In this document: in pieces, positions 56,633-64,000 of the stretch
Position numbering within the stretch: position 1 is the stretch's first letter
Layout: each line of letters begins with the position of its first letter
Source of the DNA: Fervidobacterium_A thailandense
GTDB taxonomy: Bacteria; Thermotogota; Thermotogae; Thermotogales; Fervidobacteriaceae
Assembly: GCF_041505935.1 (NCBI RefSeq)
Contig: NZ_CP140110.1
Reading direction: 5' to 3' (one strand)
DNA: 64,000 nucleotides
Made by a program: the position numbers and the translations under genes
The notes under the pieces: model-generated
Told to the model about the DNA's origin: nothing
The model's input: only the letters and a program-made list of their open reading frames with translations
The model's database searches: none

Positions 56633-57178
56633 TTACTGACCTTCCTTCTTTTCCTTAATCGCGTTAAGCACATAAAGCATATTTCTCATGACGCCTGCAA
56701 GCACGTTGACAAATCCGCGTATCGGGGCTTGGATACCACCAACGACCATCGCAAGGAGTTGTTCTCTCGACGGAAGTTTGGAGAGTTCCTCGAGTTGTTC
56801 TCCCGAGAAGAACTTTCTTTCAAGGTAGATCCCCTTACAAACTGGTGTTCCCTTGTTCTCCTTGATGAAGTTGTGCAGTATTTTGATGGCCTCCACAGGA
56901 TCCCCTTGTGTGACGTACAGCACCGCCGTTGGCCCGAAGAAAACTTTCTCGGCTGCCGCAACGTCGTATTCGGCGTTTCTGAGGGCCATCTTCAGGAGTG
57001 TGTTCTTTACAACCTGGAGTTTTGCACCACTGCCCATCTTTTCGCGTAGCGATCTTCTGAGTTTGGTCATTTGGGCAACCGTCAACCCCGTGAAATCGGT
57101 GAAGAGTACAAGTGAAGAGTTCTTGAACGTTTCCGTCAATTCCTGAACCAGTTTCTCTTTTTCAGGTCTTCTGAGCAC
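56633..57178 (-). CDS. rplJ: 50S ribosomal protein L10
   Basis: A 181-aa L10, the base of the L7/L12 stalk. The N-terminal rRNA-binding domain is typical (KEKLVQELTETFKNSSLVLF; GLTVAQMTKLRRSLREK; LQVVKNTLLKMAL). The C-terminal helix (about 150-178) that recruits L12 dimers follows. The GTG start has GGAGGTGA 5 nt upstream. The gene is preceded by an L10 leader that L10(L12)4 complexes bind to shut off translation, the family's known autoregulation. Confidence 0.98.
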   Translation of the reverse strand: MLRRPEKEKLVQELTETFKNSSLVLFTDFTGLTVAQMTKLRRSLREKMGSGAKLQVVKNTLLKMALRNAEYDVAAAEKVFFGPTAVLYVTQGDPVEAIKILHNFIKENKGTPVCKGIYLERKFFSGEQLEELSKLPSREQLLAMVVGGIQAPIRGFVNVLAGVMRNMLYVLNAIKEKKEGQ

Positions 57179-57189
57179 AGGGTCACCTC

Positions 57190-57330
57190 CAGTCCTTGGA
57201 AAAAATTAAACGCCTCTTTCGAGGCGAAGCGAAAGAACATCATCCTGCATGGTAGCAGGACATAGTTCTTTCGTGCCTCGTGCAGGTGCCCCCGCGGGGA
57301 CTTTATTTACCCTGCAGTCTTCGGCAACAC
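57190..57330 (-). promoter_or_regulatory. L10 leader (autoregulatory RNA upstream of rplJ)
   Basis: Read on the minus strand the leader shows the hallmark GCCGAAGACTGCAGGGTAAA, the CCCCGCGGGG helix and GCACCTGCACGAGG, and a long stem CGAAAGAAC/GTTCTTTCG (57265-57273, 57230-57238) capped by TCCTGC/GCAGGA. This matches the conserved L10-binding leader of rplJL operons. Confidence 0.87.
57198..57226 (-). terminator. Terminator-like hairpin at the end of the L10 leader
   Basis: The minus-strand stem CGCCTC-GAAA-GAGGCG (57226-57211) is followed by GTTTAATTTTTT just upstream of the rplJ ribosome site. It could add transcription attenuation to translational control. Confidence 0.65.
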
Positions 57331-57334
57331 TTGT

Positions 57335-57343
57335 ATTCTACCA
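57335..57343 (-). promoter_or_regulatory. Extended -10 promoter for the rplJL leader
   Basis: TGG-TAGAAT on the minus strand (57335-57343) places the transcription start about 5-8 nt before the conserved leader sequence. No good -35 is visible. Confidence 0.45.
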
Positions 57344-57414
57344 GATGATGACGTTCCGTGGTTACCCAAAGGTAAATCTTACATTACCTCACTGTTACTA
57401 CCACGGTCGCTACC

Positions 57415-59235
57415 TCAGTCCGTCGGCTCGGAAATCTTTGTGAGTTTGGGGGGAAGCCATGTTAACCAAACCTTGAGACTATCACCTTGGAAGGAAAAAT
57501 CTTTGACGTACAGCCCATCACCGTGCAACTCGATGGTGAGACCGTTACGCTTCGCGAATTCCAGTACTTGCGGCAGGCTGCAACCTTTTAAGTCCTCGAT
57601 ATCTCTTCCTTTATAATTGCTACGCTGCAACAAAGTGGTTTCAGCGTTTGGAGTTTGGTATTCGCAAATTGTCCGCACCACGTCAGCGAAAAGCGGTGCG
57701 GCCACAAGACTACTCAGCTTTTCTTTTTGTGGGCTGTCAACCCAGACAATGATGGAATATTGAACATTGGAAATAACCGTGCTTCCAACGAAGATCGCAG
57801 TCACATCCTTTTTCCCAGGTTTTTGAGCCGTACCCGTCTTCCCCAGAATTTTCAAACCTTCGACTCTGGCCTTTACTCCTGTTCCCCTCTCAACAACATC
57901 CACAAGCATTGACTGAACAATACCCACGGTCTTTTCCGAGAAGACCCTTTTACCAACGGGCTTCTTACTCTCATCGAGTGTCGGTGTAACGTAAATTCCA
58001 CCGTTGAACAACGTGTTCAGGGCAGCAAGAAGTTGTATCGGAGTTGTACCAACAGATTGTCCTATCGACACGTACGCCCAATCGAGTTTGTACCAATTAT
58101 CAACAGGCCTGAGCACACCCGCAACTTCACCTGGAAGTTCGATCCCCGTGGGACTTCCGAATCCCACAGCCGAAAGGATCTCATAAAGTTTTTCTTGCCC
58201 GTACTTTTCCACAAGTTTGCGCGCGGTTTCAACCGCAACCGTGTTGCACGAATGCACTAAACCGTCGTACAAGGTTATATCTTTGTGCACCTCAATGTCC
58301 CTGATGGATATTCTAAGGTTGGGATCCGGCTTGACGTAACCCGGGCAATAGAATCTCGTGTCAGGTGCGACCTCTCCAAGTTCCAAAGCGGCTGCGAAAA
58401 CGAGGGGTTTTACCGTGGAACCGGGCTCGAAGTACCCCATATAGAAGGTGGGCCACGACTGCGTAGAAAAAGCTACACGCACCTTTCCAGTTTTCGTCTC
58501 CATAACGATGACGCCAACTTCGGAGGCTTCCTTTTCCTTTTGATAGTTCAAGGCAACGTCGAAGAGTTTTTTTTGAAGCAGGCTATCTATGGTAATTTGG
58601 ACATTCTTTCCGTTTTGAGGAGGTACTTCTATCTTCTGGAACCTTCCACCAATGAATCCGGAATAACTAACGGATGCTATTCCATCCCTTATAGGTCTCA
58701 GGAGCTTATCAAAGTACGCCTCGACACCGGTTATTCCCGTTCGCGATTCGGCTTTTCCAATAATGAAGTTCATCCCGGCACTCGAGAGCGAGATCCTTTT
58801 CTCCTCCGGTTCTATGCTGACAAACCTCATGTATTGGACCGGAATCTTCTTTATAATTTCCTCTCTATTCGAGAACGTTCCAAGCTTCAAGAAACGCACA
58901 GAATCGAGGTCTTCCAGCTTTTCAACAACATTGAAGTTCCCGATCAACCTGAGAAAATCCGGATCCTTTTTATAAGCGTTTCCGGAAACGGACTTTAAAA
59001 ATTCAACATCCAGGTAAGCTGCGTAAACAACCTCACTTGTTGCGATCAATCTGCCTTTGCTGTCGTAAATATTACCACGCAACGCGATCTGCTTCGTTGT
59101 GATGGCGTACTTGTGATCTCGGATGTTGTGCCAAATCTTGAAAGTAAACATCCCCACCAAAAGTATGAGGACGAAGATCACCAGGAAGACCCTTCGACCG
59201 TCCAAATATCCAGTTCCAAAGCCCAAACCTCTCAT
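57415..59235 (-). CDS. ftsI: Penicillin-binding protein, transpeptidase (FtsI/PBP2 class B)
   Basis: A 606-aa class B penicillin-binding protein. It has an N-terminal membrane helix (VFLVIFVLILLVGMFTFKI) and a pedestal domain (KQIALRGNIYDSKGRLIATS). The transpeptidase domain has SxxK in GSTVKPLVFAAALE, SxN in HSCNTVAVE and KTG in LGKTGTAQKP, all intact. A C-terminal PASTA-like region follows (DLKGCSLPQVLEFAKRNGL). It cross-links septal peptidoglycan. It follows an FtsL-like gene and rsmH, the order of the division cluster, which supports FtsI over an elongation PBP. Confidence 0.93.
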   Translation of the reverse strand: MRGLGFGTGYLDGRRVFLVIFVLILLVGMFTFKIWHNIRDHKYAITTKQIALRGNIYDSKGRLIATSEVVYAAYLDVEFLKSVSGNAYKKDPDFLRLIGNFNVVEKLEDLDSVRFLKLGTFSNREEIIKKIPVQYMRFVSIEPEEKRISLSSAGMNFIIGKAESRTGITGVEAYFDKLLRPIRDGIASVSYSGFIGGRFQKIEVPPQNGKNVQITIDSLLQKKLFDVALNYQKEKEASEVGVIVMETKTGKVRVAFSTQSWPTFYMGYFEPGSTVKPLVFAAALELGEVAPDTRFYCPGYVKPDPNLRISIRDIEVHKDITLYDGLVHSCNTVAVETARKLVEKYGQEKLYEILSAVGFGSPTGIELPGEVAGVLRPVDNWYKLDWAYVSIGQSVGTTPIQLLAALNTLFNGGIYVTPTLDESKKPVGKRVFSEKTVGIVQSMLVDVVERGTGVKARVEGLKILGKTGTAQKPGKKDVTAIFVGSTVISNVQYSIIVWVDSPQKEKLSSLVAAPLFADVVRTICEYQTPNAETTLLQRSNYKGRDIEDLKGCSLPQVLEFAKRNGLTIELHGDGLYVKDFSFQGDSLKVWLTWLPPKLTKISEPTD

Positions 59236-59262
59236 CCTTCAATCCCCATCAAATGCGAGTTT

Positions 59263-59523
59263 TTAGTTAACTAAATCCCTGCCAACCGTGAGCTTAACTA
59301 TTTTTTGATTTAGCACTTCACTCTGTTCCTTCAGAACTTCAAGACTTCTACGCATTTCCAAAACCGCGCTTTCAAGTTTTGCCGCCTTTGCCGATAGGAA
59401 GATACTCGCAAAAGTTAAAAGTCCAAGCAGTGCCACGGGAATCAAGTAAGCAAGAAACCCAAAGCTCCGCTCCTGCTGTCGTTCAACAACCGCTTCTCTC
59501 GGCTTCACTCTCGCCAACGTCAT
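59263..59523 (-). CDS. FtsL-like small division protein
   Basis: An 86-aa single-pass protein with a basic N-terminus (VKPREAVVERQQE), a membrane helix (FLAYLIPVALLGLLTFASIF, about 22-42) and a short leucine-rich coiled coil (AAKLESAVLEMRRSLEVLKE). The topology, size and position between rsmH and ftsI are exactly those of FtsL, the divisome scaffold that pairs with FtsB. Sequence identity within the FtsL family is always low, so the call is largely positional. The ATG has GGAGGA upstream. Confidence 0.72.
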   Translation of the reverse strand: MTLARVKPREAVVERQQERSFGFLAYLIPVALLGLLTFASIFLSAKAAKLESAVLEMRRSLEVLKEQSEVLNQKIVKLTVGRDLVN

Positions 59524-59680
59524 AACTATCCTCCTCCGCTTCGCTGGTTTTAAGTTTTAAAGAAATCGAGCACGCTACCTCCGCTTCACTAAAAACTTCC
59601 GGGAAAATGACCAGAGATGCCGTACACTCCGCTCTGAAGGGAACCTCGGATTTTAACCCCCCAAACGAATAAAAAACCAC
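59483..59680 (-). CDS. Possible small ORF between rsmH and the FtsL-like gene
   Basis: A 65-aa frame begins at a GTG 2 nt after the rsmH ORF and runs into the FtsL-like gene by 41 nt. The product has no membrane helix and is rich in Glu, Ser and Ala (PEVFSEAEVACSISLKLK). It has no good ribosome site, so it is either translated by coupling to rsmH or is not a gene. It otherwise fills a gap of about 160 nt that has no other content. I do not recognise it. Confidence 0.3.
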   Translation of the reverse strand: MVFYSFGGLKSEVPFRAECTASLVIFPEVFSEAEVACSISLKLKTSEAEEDSYDVGESEAERSGC

Positions 59681-59682
59681 AA

Positions 59683-60567
59683 CTATACCCTTTCAGCAAC
59701 CCGCAGCTTTGCACTCCTGGCGCGTGGATTTTCGGAAATCTCGAGGTTACTTGGCTGAATGAAATCAACCAACGGTCTCAACCTCTTGTCTGTCTTAAAC
59801 GCGGTCTTGACAAGTCTATCTTCGAGGGAGTGGAACGAGATCACCGCAATCCTACCGCCAGGGTTAAGACAATCCGGTGCGAACTGGAGAAATCTGGATA
59901 TATTATCAAGCTCTCTATTGACCTCAATCCTTATCGCTTGAAATGTTTTCGTTGCAAAATGCCTCTTTCTGGAACGTATCTCTTTGTACGGAAGTGCCCT
60001 TCTGATGGCTTCAACAAGCTCCTTAGTAGTGTGAATTGGACGACTTTGCACGATTGAACGTGCGATCCTGCGCGCAAAGTGCTCTTCACCGTATCTGTAA
60101 ATGATATCGGCAAGTTTTTCCTCCGGGTAGGTGTTCACCACTTGGTAGGCCGTTAGCTCACTTTCAAGGTCCATGCGCATATCAAGGGGCTCGTCCTGAT
60201 TAAACGAAAAACCCCTACCTTCCGCTTTAAGCTGGTAGGTCGATACACCCAGGTCGAGCAATATACCGTCGACCTTATTAACTTGTAGCAAGTTAAGCAG
60301 GACGGGTAATTCCGTGTAGGAGAATTTGAAGAGCTGAACGTTCGGGTAGGATTCCAAGTTTCGCTCCGCTATTTCCAAAACTTCGCTGTCCACGTCAATT
60401 CCGATAACACGACCACCGTACGCCCCGATCCGCTCCGCTATCGCTCTCGTGTGCCCGCCTTCCCCTACCGTACAATCTACGTACACCCCGTCCGGCTTCC
60501 AAACGAGAAGATCCAAAACCTCGTTCAGTAAAACCGGGATGTGGCGTTCCTCGTACGTTCTATTCAT
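59683..60567 (-). CDS. rsmH: 16S rRNA (cytosine-1402 N4)-methyltransferase RsmH
   Basis: A 294-aa SAM-dependent methyltransferase (formerly MraW) that makes N4-methylcytidine at 16S position 1402. It opens with the family sequence RHIPVLLNEVLDLL, then DCTVGEGGHTRAIAE and VIGIDVDSEVLEIA (SAM binding), GILLDLGVSTYQL, GRGFSFNQDEPLDMRMD and the C-terminal VISFHSLEDRLVK. It is the first gene of the division cluster. ATG 60567 has GCGGAG upstream; the frame continues to 60636 without a site and that part is promoter DNA. Confidence 0.97.
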   Translation of the reverse strand: MNRTYEERHIPVLLNEVLDLLVWKPDGVYVDCTVGEGGHTRAIAERIGAYGGRVIGIDVDSEVLEIAERNLESYPNVQLFKFSYTELPVLLNLLQVNKVDGILLDLGVSTYQLKAEGRGFSFNQDEPLDMRMDLESELTAYQVVNTYPEEKLADIIYRYGEEHFARRIARSIVQSRPIHTTKELVEAIRRALPYKEIRSRKRHFATKTFQAIRIEVNRELDNISRFLQFAPDCLNPGGRIAVISFHSLEDRLVKTAFKTDKRLRPLVDFIQPSNLEISENPRARSAKLRVAERV

Positions 60568-60606
60568 GTTCAACTCCGCTCCGCTGTTTAGAAAAAGCCT
60601 ATTCAC

Positions 60607-60636
60607 ATTGTAGAACAAATTCGCACGTTTTTGCAA
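60607..60636 (-). promoter_or_regulatory. Promoter upstream of rsmH
   Basis: On the minus strand a -35 TTGCAA (60631-60636) and a -10 TACAAT (60607-60612) are 18 nt apart, about 40 nt before the start codon. A second possible -10 lies in the palindrome TATACTTAAGTATA at 60706-60719. Confidence 0.65.
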
Positions 60637-60737
60637 TTTTTTCTAATCCTCGAAGAACACCATACAATGCTTTATTCATGCTGATTTTTAGCGCTTCAAA
60701 AAGAGTATACTTAAGTATAATAAAAATTCACAAAGAA

Positions 60738-60765
60738 CAAAAAATCGGAGGGATTCCCCTCCGAT
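60738..60765 (-). terminator. Terminator of the carbamate kinase operon
   Basis: On the minus strand the stem ATCGGAGGG/CCCTCCGAT (60744-60752, 60757-60765) with a 4-nt loop is followed by six T, about 50 nt after the arcC stop. Confidence 0.93.
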
Positions 60766-60815
60766 CACCAATATTGTTCTCCTATGCGCTTTCCTGATTT
60801 GCGTTTTCGAGAACA

Positions 60816-61751
60816 TCACGGAACGATACGCGTACCTGTTTCTCCTCTTAGAGCCTTATCGAGTACAGCCATGTCGGTAATGAGGCATTCACGTCCCGTG
60901 GCGGAGACAAAATCTATAGCAGCCTCTATCTTTGGCCCCATACTACCTGAGGGGAACTGCCCTTCCGCCAAATACTTCTTCGCCTCTTCAACGGTCAATC
61001 TATCGAGTTCTATTTGATCGGGTTTCTTGTAGTTCAGGCACACTTTCTCCACACCTGTAAGAATTATCAGGATGTCTGCATTGATCTCTTTTGCCAGGAG
61101 CGCACTGGCCCTATCCTTGTCGATAACAGCCTCCACACCGCGCAGAAAACCGTTTTCCTCCACAACAGGGATACCACCACCACCAGCTGCAATGACGATG
61201 ACATCCTGTTCAACGAGCATCTTTATCACGTCTTTCTCAACAATATCGAGTGGTTGAGGTGATGGTACAACCCTTCGCCAGCCTCTGCCGGCGTCCTCTT
61301 TCATAATCCACCCTTTCTCAGCGGCAAGCTTTTCCGCTTCTTCTTTCGAATAGAACGGTCCAACCGGTTTCGAGGGTTTCGAGAAGCCCGGGTCGTCCTT
61401 AGAAACAATAATCTGCGTAATTAGTGCCACAACTTCGCGATTGATGCCTTTCTTTTTGAGCTCATTTCGCAAAGTTAGTGAGATCATGTACCCTAAGCTT
61501 CCCTGCGTCTGAGCATCGTTGACATCGAGTGGGAACGGGGGAATCACGTGCTTGGCAAGATCCTGCTGCACGAGGATGTTCCCAACCTGCGGACCGTTAC
61601 CGTGTGTAATGACGATGTCGTATTCTTCAAGCATCGTTGCCAAGTAGTTCGCAGTTTCCGAAAGGTTGCGGATCATGTTTTCAGCCGTTGGTTCCTCACC
61701 GGGCCTGTTCACCGCATTACCACCGATTGCAACAACGGCAAGTTTTTTCAT
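60816..61751 (-). CDS. arcC: Carbamate kinase
   Basis: A 311-aa amino-acid-kinase-fold enzyme that makes ATP from carbamoyl phosphate and ADP, or the reverse. Signature segments are LAVVAIGGNAVNRPGEEPT, YDIVITHGNGPQVGNIL, RRVVPSPQPLDIVE, VIAAGGGGIPVVEE, GVEAVIDKDRASALLA and FPSGSMGPKIEAAIDF. All match carbamate kinase rather than carboxylating or acetylglutamate kinases. No arginine deiminase gene is next to it; the neighbours are a phosphate butyryltransferase-like gene and a D-aminopeptidase, so a general amino-acid or purine fermentation role is possible. Confidence 0.96.
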   Translation of the reverse strand: MKKLAVVAIGGNAVNRPGEEPTAENMIRNLSETANYLATMLEEYDIVITHGNGPQVGNILVQQDLAKHVIPPFPLDVNDAQTQGSLGYMISLTLRNELKKKGINREVVALITQIIVSKDDPGFSKPSKPVGPFYSKEEAEKLAAEKGWIMKEDAGRGWRRVVPSPQPLDIVEKDVIKMLVEQDVIVIAAGGGGIPVVEENGFLRGVEAVIDKDRASALLAKEINADILIILTGVEKVCLNYKKPDQIELDRLTVEEAKKYLAEGQFPSGSMGPKIEAAIDFVSATGRECLITDMAVLDKALRGETGTRIVP

Positions 61752-61802
61752 CTTAATCCTCCTTCCTAAAGTCTGGCTTGTAAAGATTTTCAGCTTGCTT
61801 TT

Positions 61803-62684
61803 TCACGCTAAGGCCATCGCTAAGGCAATTGATGCGAACTTAGAATCGCTCGTGTCGGCTCTCGATATCACGATCACCGGTGCACGTGCTCCCGCGATCA
61901 CACCGGCGATTCGCCCGTTTGCAAAGTACACGGCTGATTTACCAAGGAAGTTGCCGCTGTGAATATCCGGTACTACCAGAATATCGGCATGACCGGCCAC
62001 TTCTCCCCTAACTCCCTTAACTTCCGCCGCGTAGATACTCAACGCGTTGTCAATCCCAAGTGGCCCGTCAATTTTACAGCCCTTAATCTGTCCTCTCTCG
62101 CTCATCTTCGCCAGGATAGCTGCCTCGAGAGTTTCTGGCATGTCGGGATTGACAGTCTCAACCGCGGCAATCAGTGCAACTTTGGGCATCTCGTACCCAA
62201 GCTTACGGGCAACTCCGACCGCGTTCTCGATGATCTGGACTTTCTGCTCGAGTGTGGGCCTGATGACCATTCCCCCGTCGGTGATAAATATCAACCTGTT
62301 AACGCCAGGCACCTCGACCACGGCCACGTGCGACAGAAGGCGTTCCGTTCTCAACCCGTACTCTTTGTCAAGTACCGCCTTGAGGAGTGTTGACGTTTTA
62401 ACCAAGCCCTTCATAACGATGTGGGCCTTGCCCTCATTCACGGCCTTGACCGCCATTTTCGATGCTTCCTCTTCCGTCTCGCAATCGACTATCGGGTACT
62501 CGCATCCAAGTTCTTCAAGGTTCTTCTCCACAACTGCCTTCTTTCCAAAGAGGATCGCAGAGACACCGAGTTCCCGGGCTTCGTAAACGGCCTTCAATGC
62601 TTCCTTGTCCTCCGCTCCAGCTATGGCGATGACTTTCGATTTGCCTCGCGCCAGTTCGATAATCTCGTTCATACTTCTGAGCAT
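61803..62684 (-). CDS. Phosphate butyryltransferase / phosphotransacetylase-like acyltransferase
   Basis: A 293-aa acyl-phosphate transferase. It has the Pta/Ptb core: IAIAGAEDKEALKAVYEA at the N-terminus, HIVMKGLVKTSTLLKAVLD, SHVAVVEVPG, FITDGGMVIRPTLEQK, and a C-terminal PDIHSGNFLGKSAVYF followed by GARAPVIVISRADTS. The length and the Met-Lys-Gly-Leu segment favour the phosphate butyryltransferase group over acetyl-CoA-specific Pta, but the acyl group is not certain. With a kinase it would give ATP from acyl-CoA. ATG 62684 has GGAGGTG 5 nt upstream. No butyrate or acetate kinase gene is adjacent. Confidence 0.88.
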   Translation of the reverse strand: MLRSMNEIIELARGKSKVIAIAGAEDKEALKAVYEARELGVSAILFGKKAVVEKNLEELGCEYPIVDCETEEEASKMAVKAVNEGKAHIVMKGLVKTSTLLKAVLDKEYGLRTERLLSHVAVVEVPGVNRLIFITDGGMVIRPTLEQKVQIIENAVGVARKLGYEMPKVALIAAVETVNPDMPETLEAAILAKMSERGQIKGCKIDGPLGIDNALSIYAAEVKGVRGEVAGHADILVVPDIHSGNFLGKSAVYFANGRIAGVIAGARAPVIVISRADTSDSKFASIALAMALA

Positions 62685-62739
62685 ACGAGCACCTCCGAAT
62701 TCTCAGTACCAACATTCCATTCCGACGTACCGTTTGCAC

Positions 62740-63576
62740 TTACACAAGGTACTTCGCAGCTGCGCAAATGTAGGTCATGGCCAGCAAGGCCTCGAAAACC
62801 ACGGCGTAGTCCTCGTGAACCAATCGCACCTTACGTCCGTCGATTCGCTCAACCAGCGGCATCGACGAAACAAGATCCGCTCGGAGTGTGTCCGAGAATT
62901 CAACGACAAGTTCCACAGGGGATTGGAACTTGAAGACCTTAAAATCTTCGCGTACAGAACTTTTCACACGTTCGGCTGCACTTTTTATCTCTTCAAGCAA
63001 AACTTTTCGTGGTTTCATCACCGCACTATGACGTCCTATCGATCTTTTCGTTTCCACGTACACGGCATCGGGTAGGTACACCTTGGTTTGAGCCACAACT
63101 TTATCGTCCCCCACCAGCATCGCAACTGGAACGTTGAAAATTCCAGCGTATCCGGCGTTGATAAGTGCTTCGTTCATGTGGATACCGTTTATCCAGATAT
63201 TGTGGATCGACGAACTTGAGTACGTGTGGTCCATGTTCGATTCGAGCGTTCCAACGGCTCCGTGGTAACCAAAAAAGATCACCGCGTCAAACGTCGCGTC
63301 TATGCCGTACATCATGTAATACTTTCTTACTCCACCAGTTACAAGCGACACGTTCGGAAACTCATCCGTTATCTCCCACGGTATGTTGTCTCCGGATGCG
63401 TGAGAATCAACAAGAAAGACTTCGACGTTTCCAAGCCCTTCGAGCAACGCCTTGAGCTGGTTAACGGCGTAGGTTCTCTTGAAATCCGGGCTTTTCTTAT
63501 CCACATCCGACCAAGATGTGACACCCGCAAGTCCTTCGAAATCGAAGGAAACAAAGATCTTTTTCATCATCTTCAT
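62740..63576 (-). CDS. M55 family D-aminopeptidase (DppA-like)
   Basis: A 278-aa zinc peptidase of the DppA family, which in Bacillus removes D-amino acids from peptides. Metal-ligand segments are visible: SFDFEGLAGVTSW at the N-terminus, LVDSHASGDNIPWE, FFGYHGAVG, MDHTYSS and GIHMNEALINAGYAGIFNVP with AMLVGDD. It heads an apparent three-gene unit with the acyltransferase and carbamate kinase, all linked to amino-acid or peptide catabolism. Start 63576 has AGGGGT 5 nt upstream; ATG codons at 63570 and 63567 are also possible. Confidence 0.92.
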   Translation of the reverse strand: MKMMKKIFVSFDFEGLAGVTSWSDVDKKSPDFKRTYAVNQLKALLEGLGNVEVFLVDSHASGDNIPWEITDEFPNVSLVTGGVRKYYMMYGIDATFDAVIFFGYHGAVGTLESNMDHTYSSSSIHNIWINGIHMNEALINAGYAGIFNVPVAMLVGDDKVVAQTKVYLPDAVYVETKRSIGRHSAVMKPRKVLLEEIKSAAERVKSSVREDFKVFKFQSPVELVVEFSDTLRADLVSSMPLVERIDGRKVRLVHEDYAVVFEALLAMTYICAAAKYLV

Positions 63577-63663
63577 CAACACCCCTGAACCCTTGAAGAC
63601 GCGTTTTCAATCACCATTTATTATATACGTTTCACGACACAAATTGAAGCTTCGATAAGCCCC

Positions 63664-63689
63664 GTATACTTTAGCATTCTTGAGTATAC
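63664..63689. repeat. Inverted repeat, possible operator upstream of the M55 gene
   Basis: GTATACT (63664-63670) and AGTATAC (63683-63689) form a perfect 7-bp inverted repeat with a 12-nt spacer, about 40 nt upstream of the minus-strand -10 candidate. Confidence 0.5.
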
Positions 63690-63758
63690 ACACGCAAAAA
63701 CCCCTTCTCATCTACTTTTTCCAGCTGCTCGATGGCACTTTCCGTTAGTTAGATTTTA

Positions 63759-63777
63759 AGTACTCACGTTGAGTACT
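63759..63777. repeat. Perfect 8-3-8 palindrome in the terminal intergenic region
   Basis: AGTACTCA (63759-63766) and TGAGTACT (63770-63777) around CGT. It could be a dimeric regulator site for either the M55 operon or a gene beyond the window. Confidence 0.6.
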
Positions 63778-63886
63778 CGAAAAGGTGGAAGACGAAATTG
63801 TGCACACATACATCCGAAACTTAACAAAACTTAATACCAAATTTTCTCAGGCCAAAAATCATTAATGAGTTAACATAAAATCCCCC

Positions 63887-63916
63887 TTGATTTTTAACAG
63901 TACCCTGTGGGATAAT
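63887..63916 (+). promoter_or_regulatory. Possible promoter firing out of the window
   Basis: TTGATT (63887-63892) and GATAAT (63911-63916) are 18 nt apart, with TGG preceding the -10 as an extended -10 element. No gene follows before the window ends. Confidence 0.5.
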
Positions 63917-64000
63917 TTTACAGCGGTGGGGGACACCCAAAATTTAGTACCTCCCAATTTGGAATCTTTCCTTAAAATTCTCCATTGCACGAGGTGCGTT

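Larger units (their letters stand above)
63583..64000. other. Non-coding region at the window end
   Basis: About 420 nt with no convincing gene. It holds a minus-strand TATAAT (63620-63625) likely serving the M55 gene, the inverted repeat GTATACT-N12-AGTATAC (63664-63670, 63683-63689) and the palindrome AGTACTCA-CGT-TGAGTACT (63759-63777). A possible plus-strand promoter is described separately. The final 80 nt read like the leader of something beyond the window; nothing can be identified. Confidence 0.7.

Noticed and set aside
63900..64000. Start of a CRISPR leader or array at the window edge
   Set aside because: No repeated unit is visible before the window ends, so there is nothing to support it.

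Overview
The window looks like chromosomal DNA of a thermophilic member of the Thermotogota, most likely the Thermotogales and possibly close to Fervidobacterium. The reasons are the very long RpoC (1655 aa) with a large N-terminal insertion, an SLH plus coiled-coil plus C-terminal membrane-anchor protein of the toga (Omp-alpha) type, the archaeal-type ApgM phosphoglycerate mutase, and many Lys/Glu-rich proteins. The genus is inference; no 16S rRNA gene is present.

Layout. (1) 59-3116: a small CxxC carboxymuconolactone-decarboxylase-like protein overlaps DNA polymerase I. A bidirectional terminator separates them from (2) 7354-3176 (minus): esterase, zinc-phospholipase-C-like secreted protein and chemoreceptor in one apparent operon. 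(3) 7512-8399: an EF-hand-like protein. (4) 13139-8410 (minus): an ECF transporter (S, T, A1, A2) followed by a DUF429 protein and an EVE-like/PD-(D/E)XK nuclease fusion. (5) 13287-17249 (plus): HD-GYP sensor, tRNA-Ser(GGA), rimP, nusA, fur. (6) 28028-17283 (minus): a long co-linear run of HD protein, membrane protein, thrS, HD-GYP, NfeD, SPFH, membrane protein, M29 aminopeptidase, serine beta-lactamase-like protein, apgM and comEC. (7) 28054-29558: an insertion sequence with a frameshifted transposase and a tandemly duplicated left end. (8) 29666-38492 (plus): PHP phosphoesterase, UvrD-type helicase, ECF sigma factor, putative anti-sigma factor, RseB-like exported protein, radical SAM protein and toga-type SLH protein. 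(9) 40093-38559 (minus): small exported protein and vWA lipoprotein. (10) Two convergent MFS transporters. (11) 42815-46800 (plus): a CIRCE-controlled operon of KaiC/RecA-like ATPase, an internally duplicated helical protein and a ClpA-type unfoldase. (12) 47227-46871: queD. (13) 60567-47392 (minus): rsmH, FtsL-like, FtsI/PBP2, then L10 leader, rplJ, rplL, rpoB, rpoC. (14) 63576-60816 (minus): M55 D-aminopeptidase, phosphate butyryltransferase-like enzyme and carbamate kinase.

The most unusual unit is region 11. A near-perfect HrcA operator (CIRCE) encloses the -35 box of a consensus promoter and drives an operon that is not groESL or dnaK. It joins a single-domain KaiC-like ATPase and a two-repeat helical protein of unknown function to an AAA+ unfoldase that lacks an M domain. 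Secondary points of interest are the EVE-like nuclease fusion, the sigma/anti-sigma/RseB-like set beside a radical SAM protein with a CX5CX2C cluster motif, an EcfA2 lacking the two glycines of its signature motif, and the rearranged IS end.
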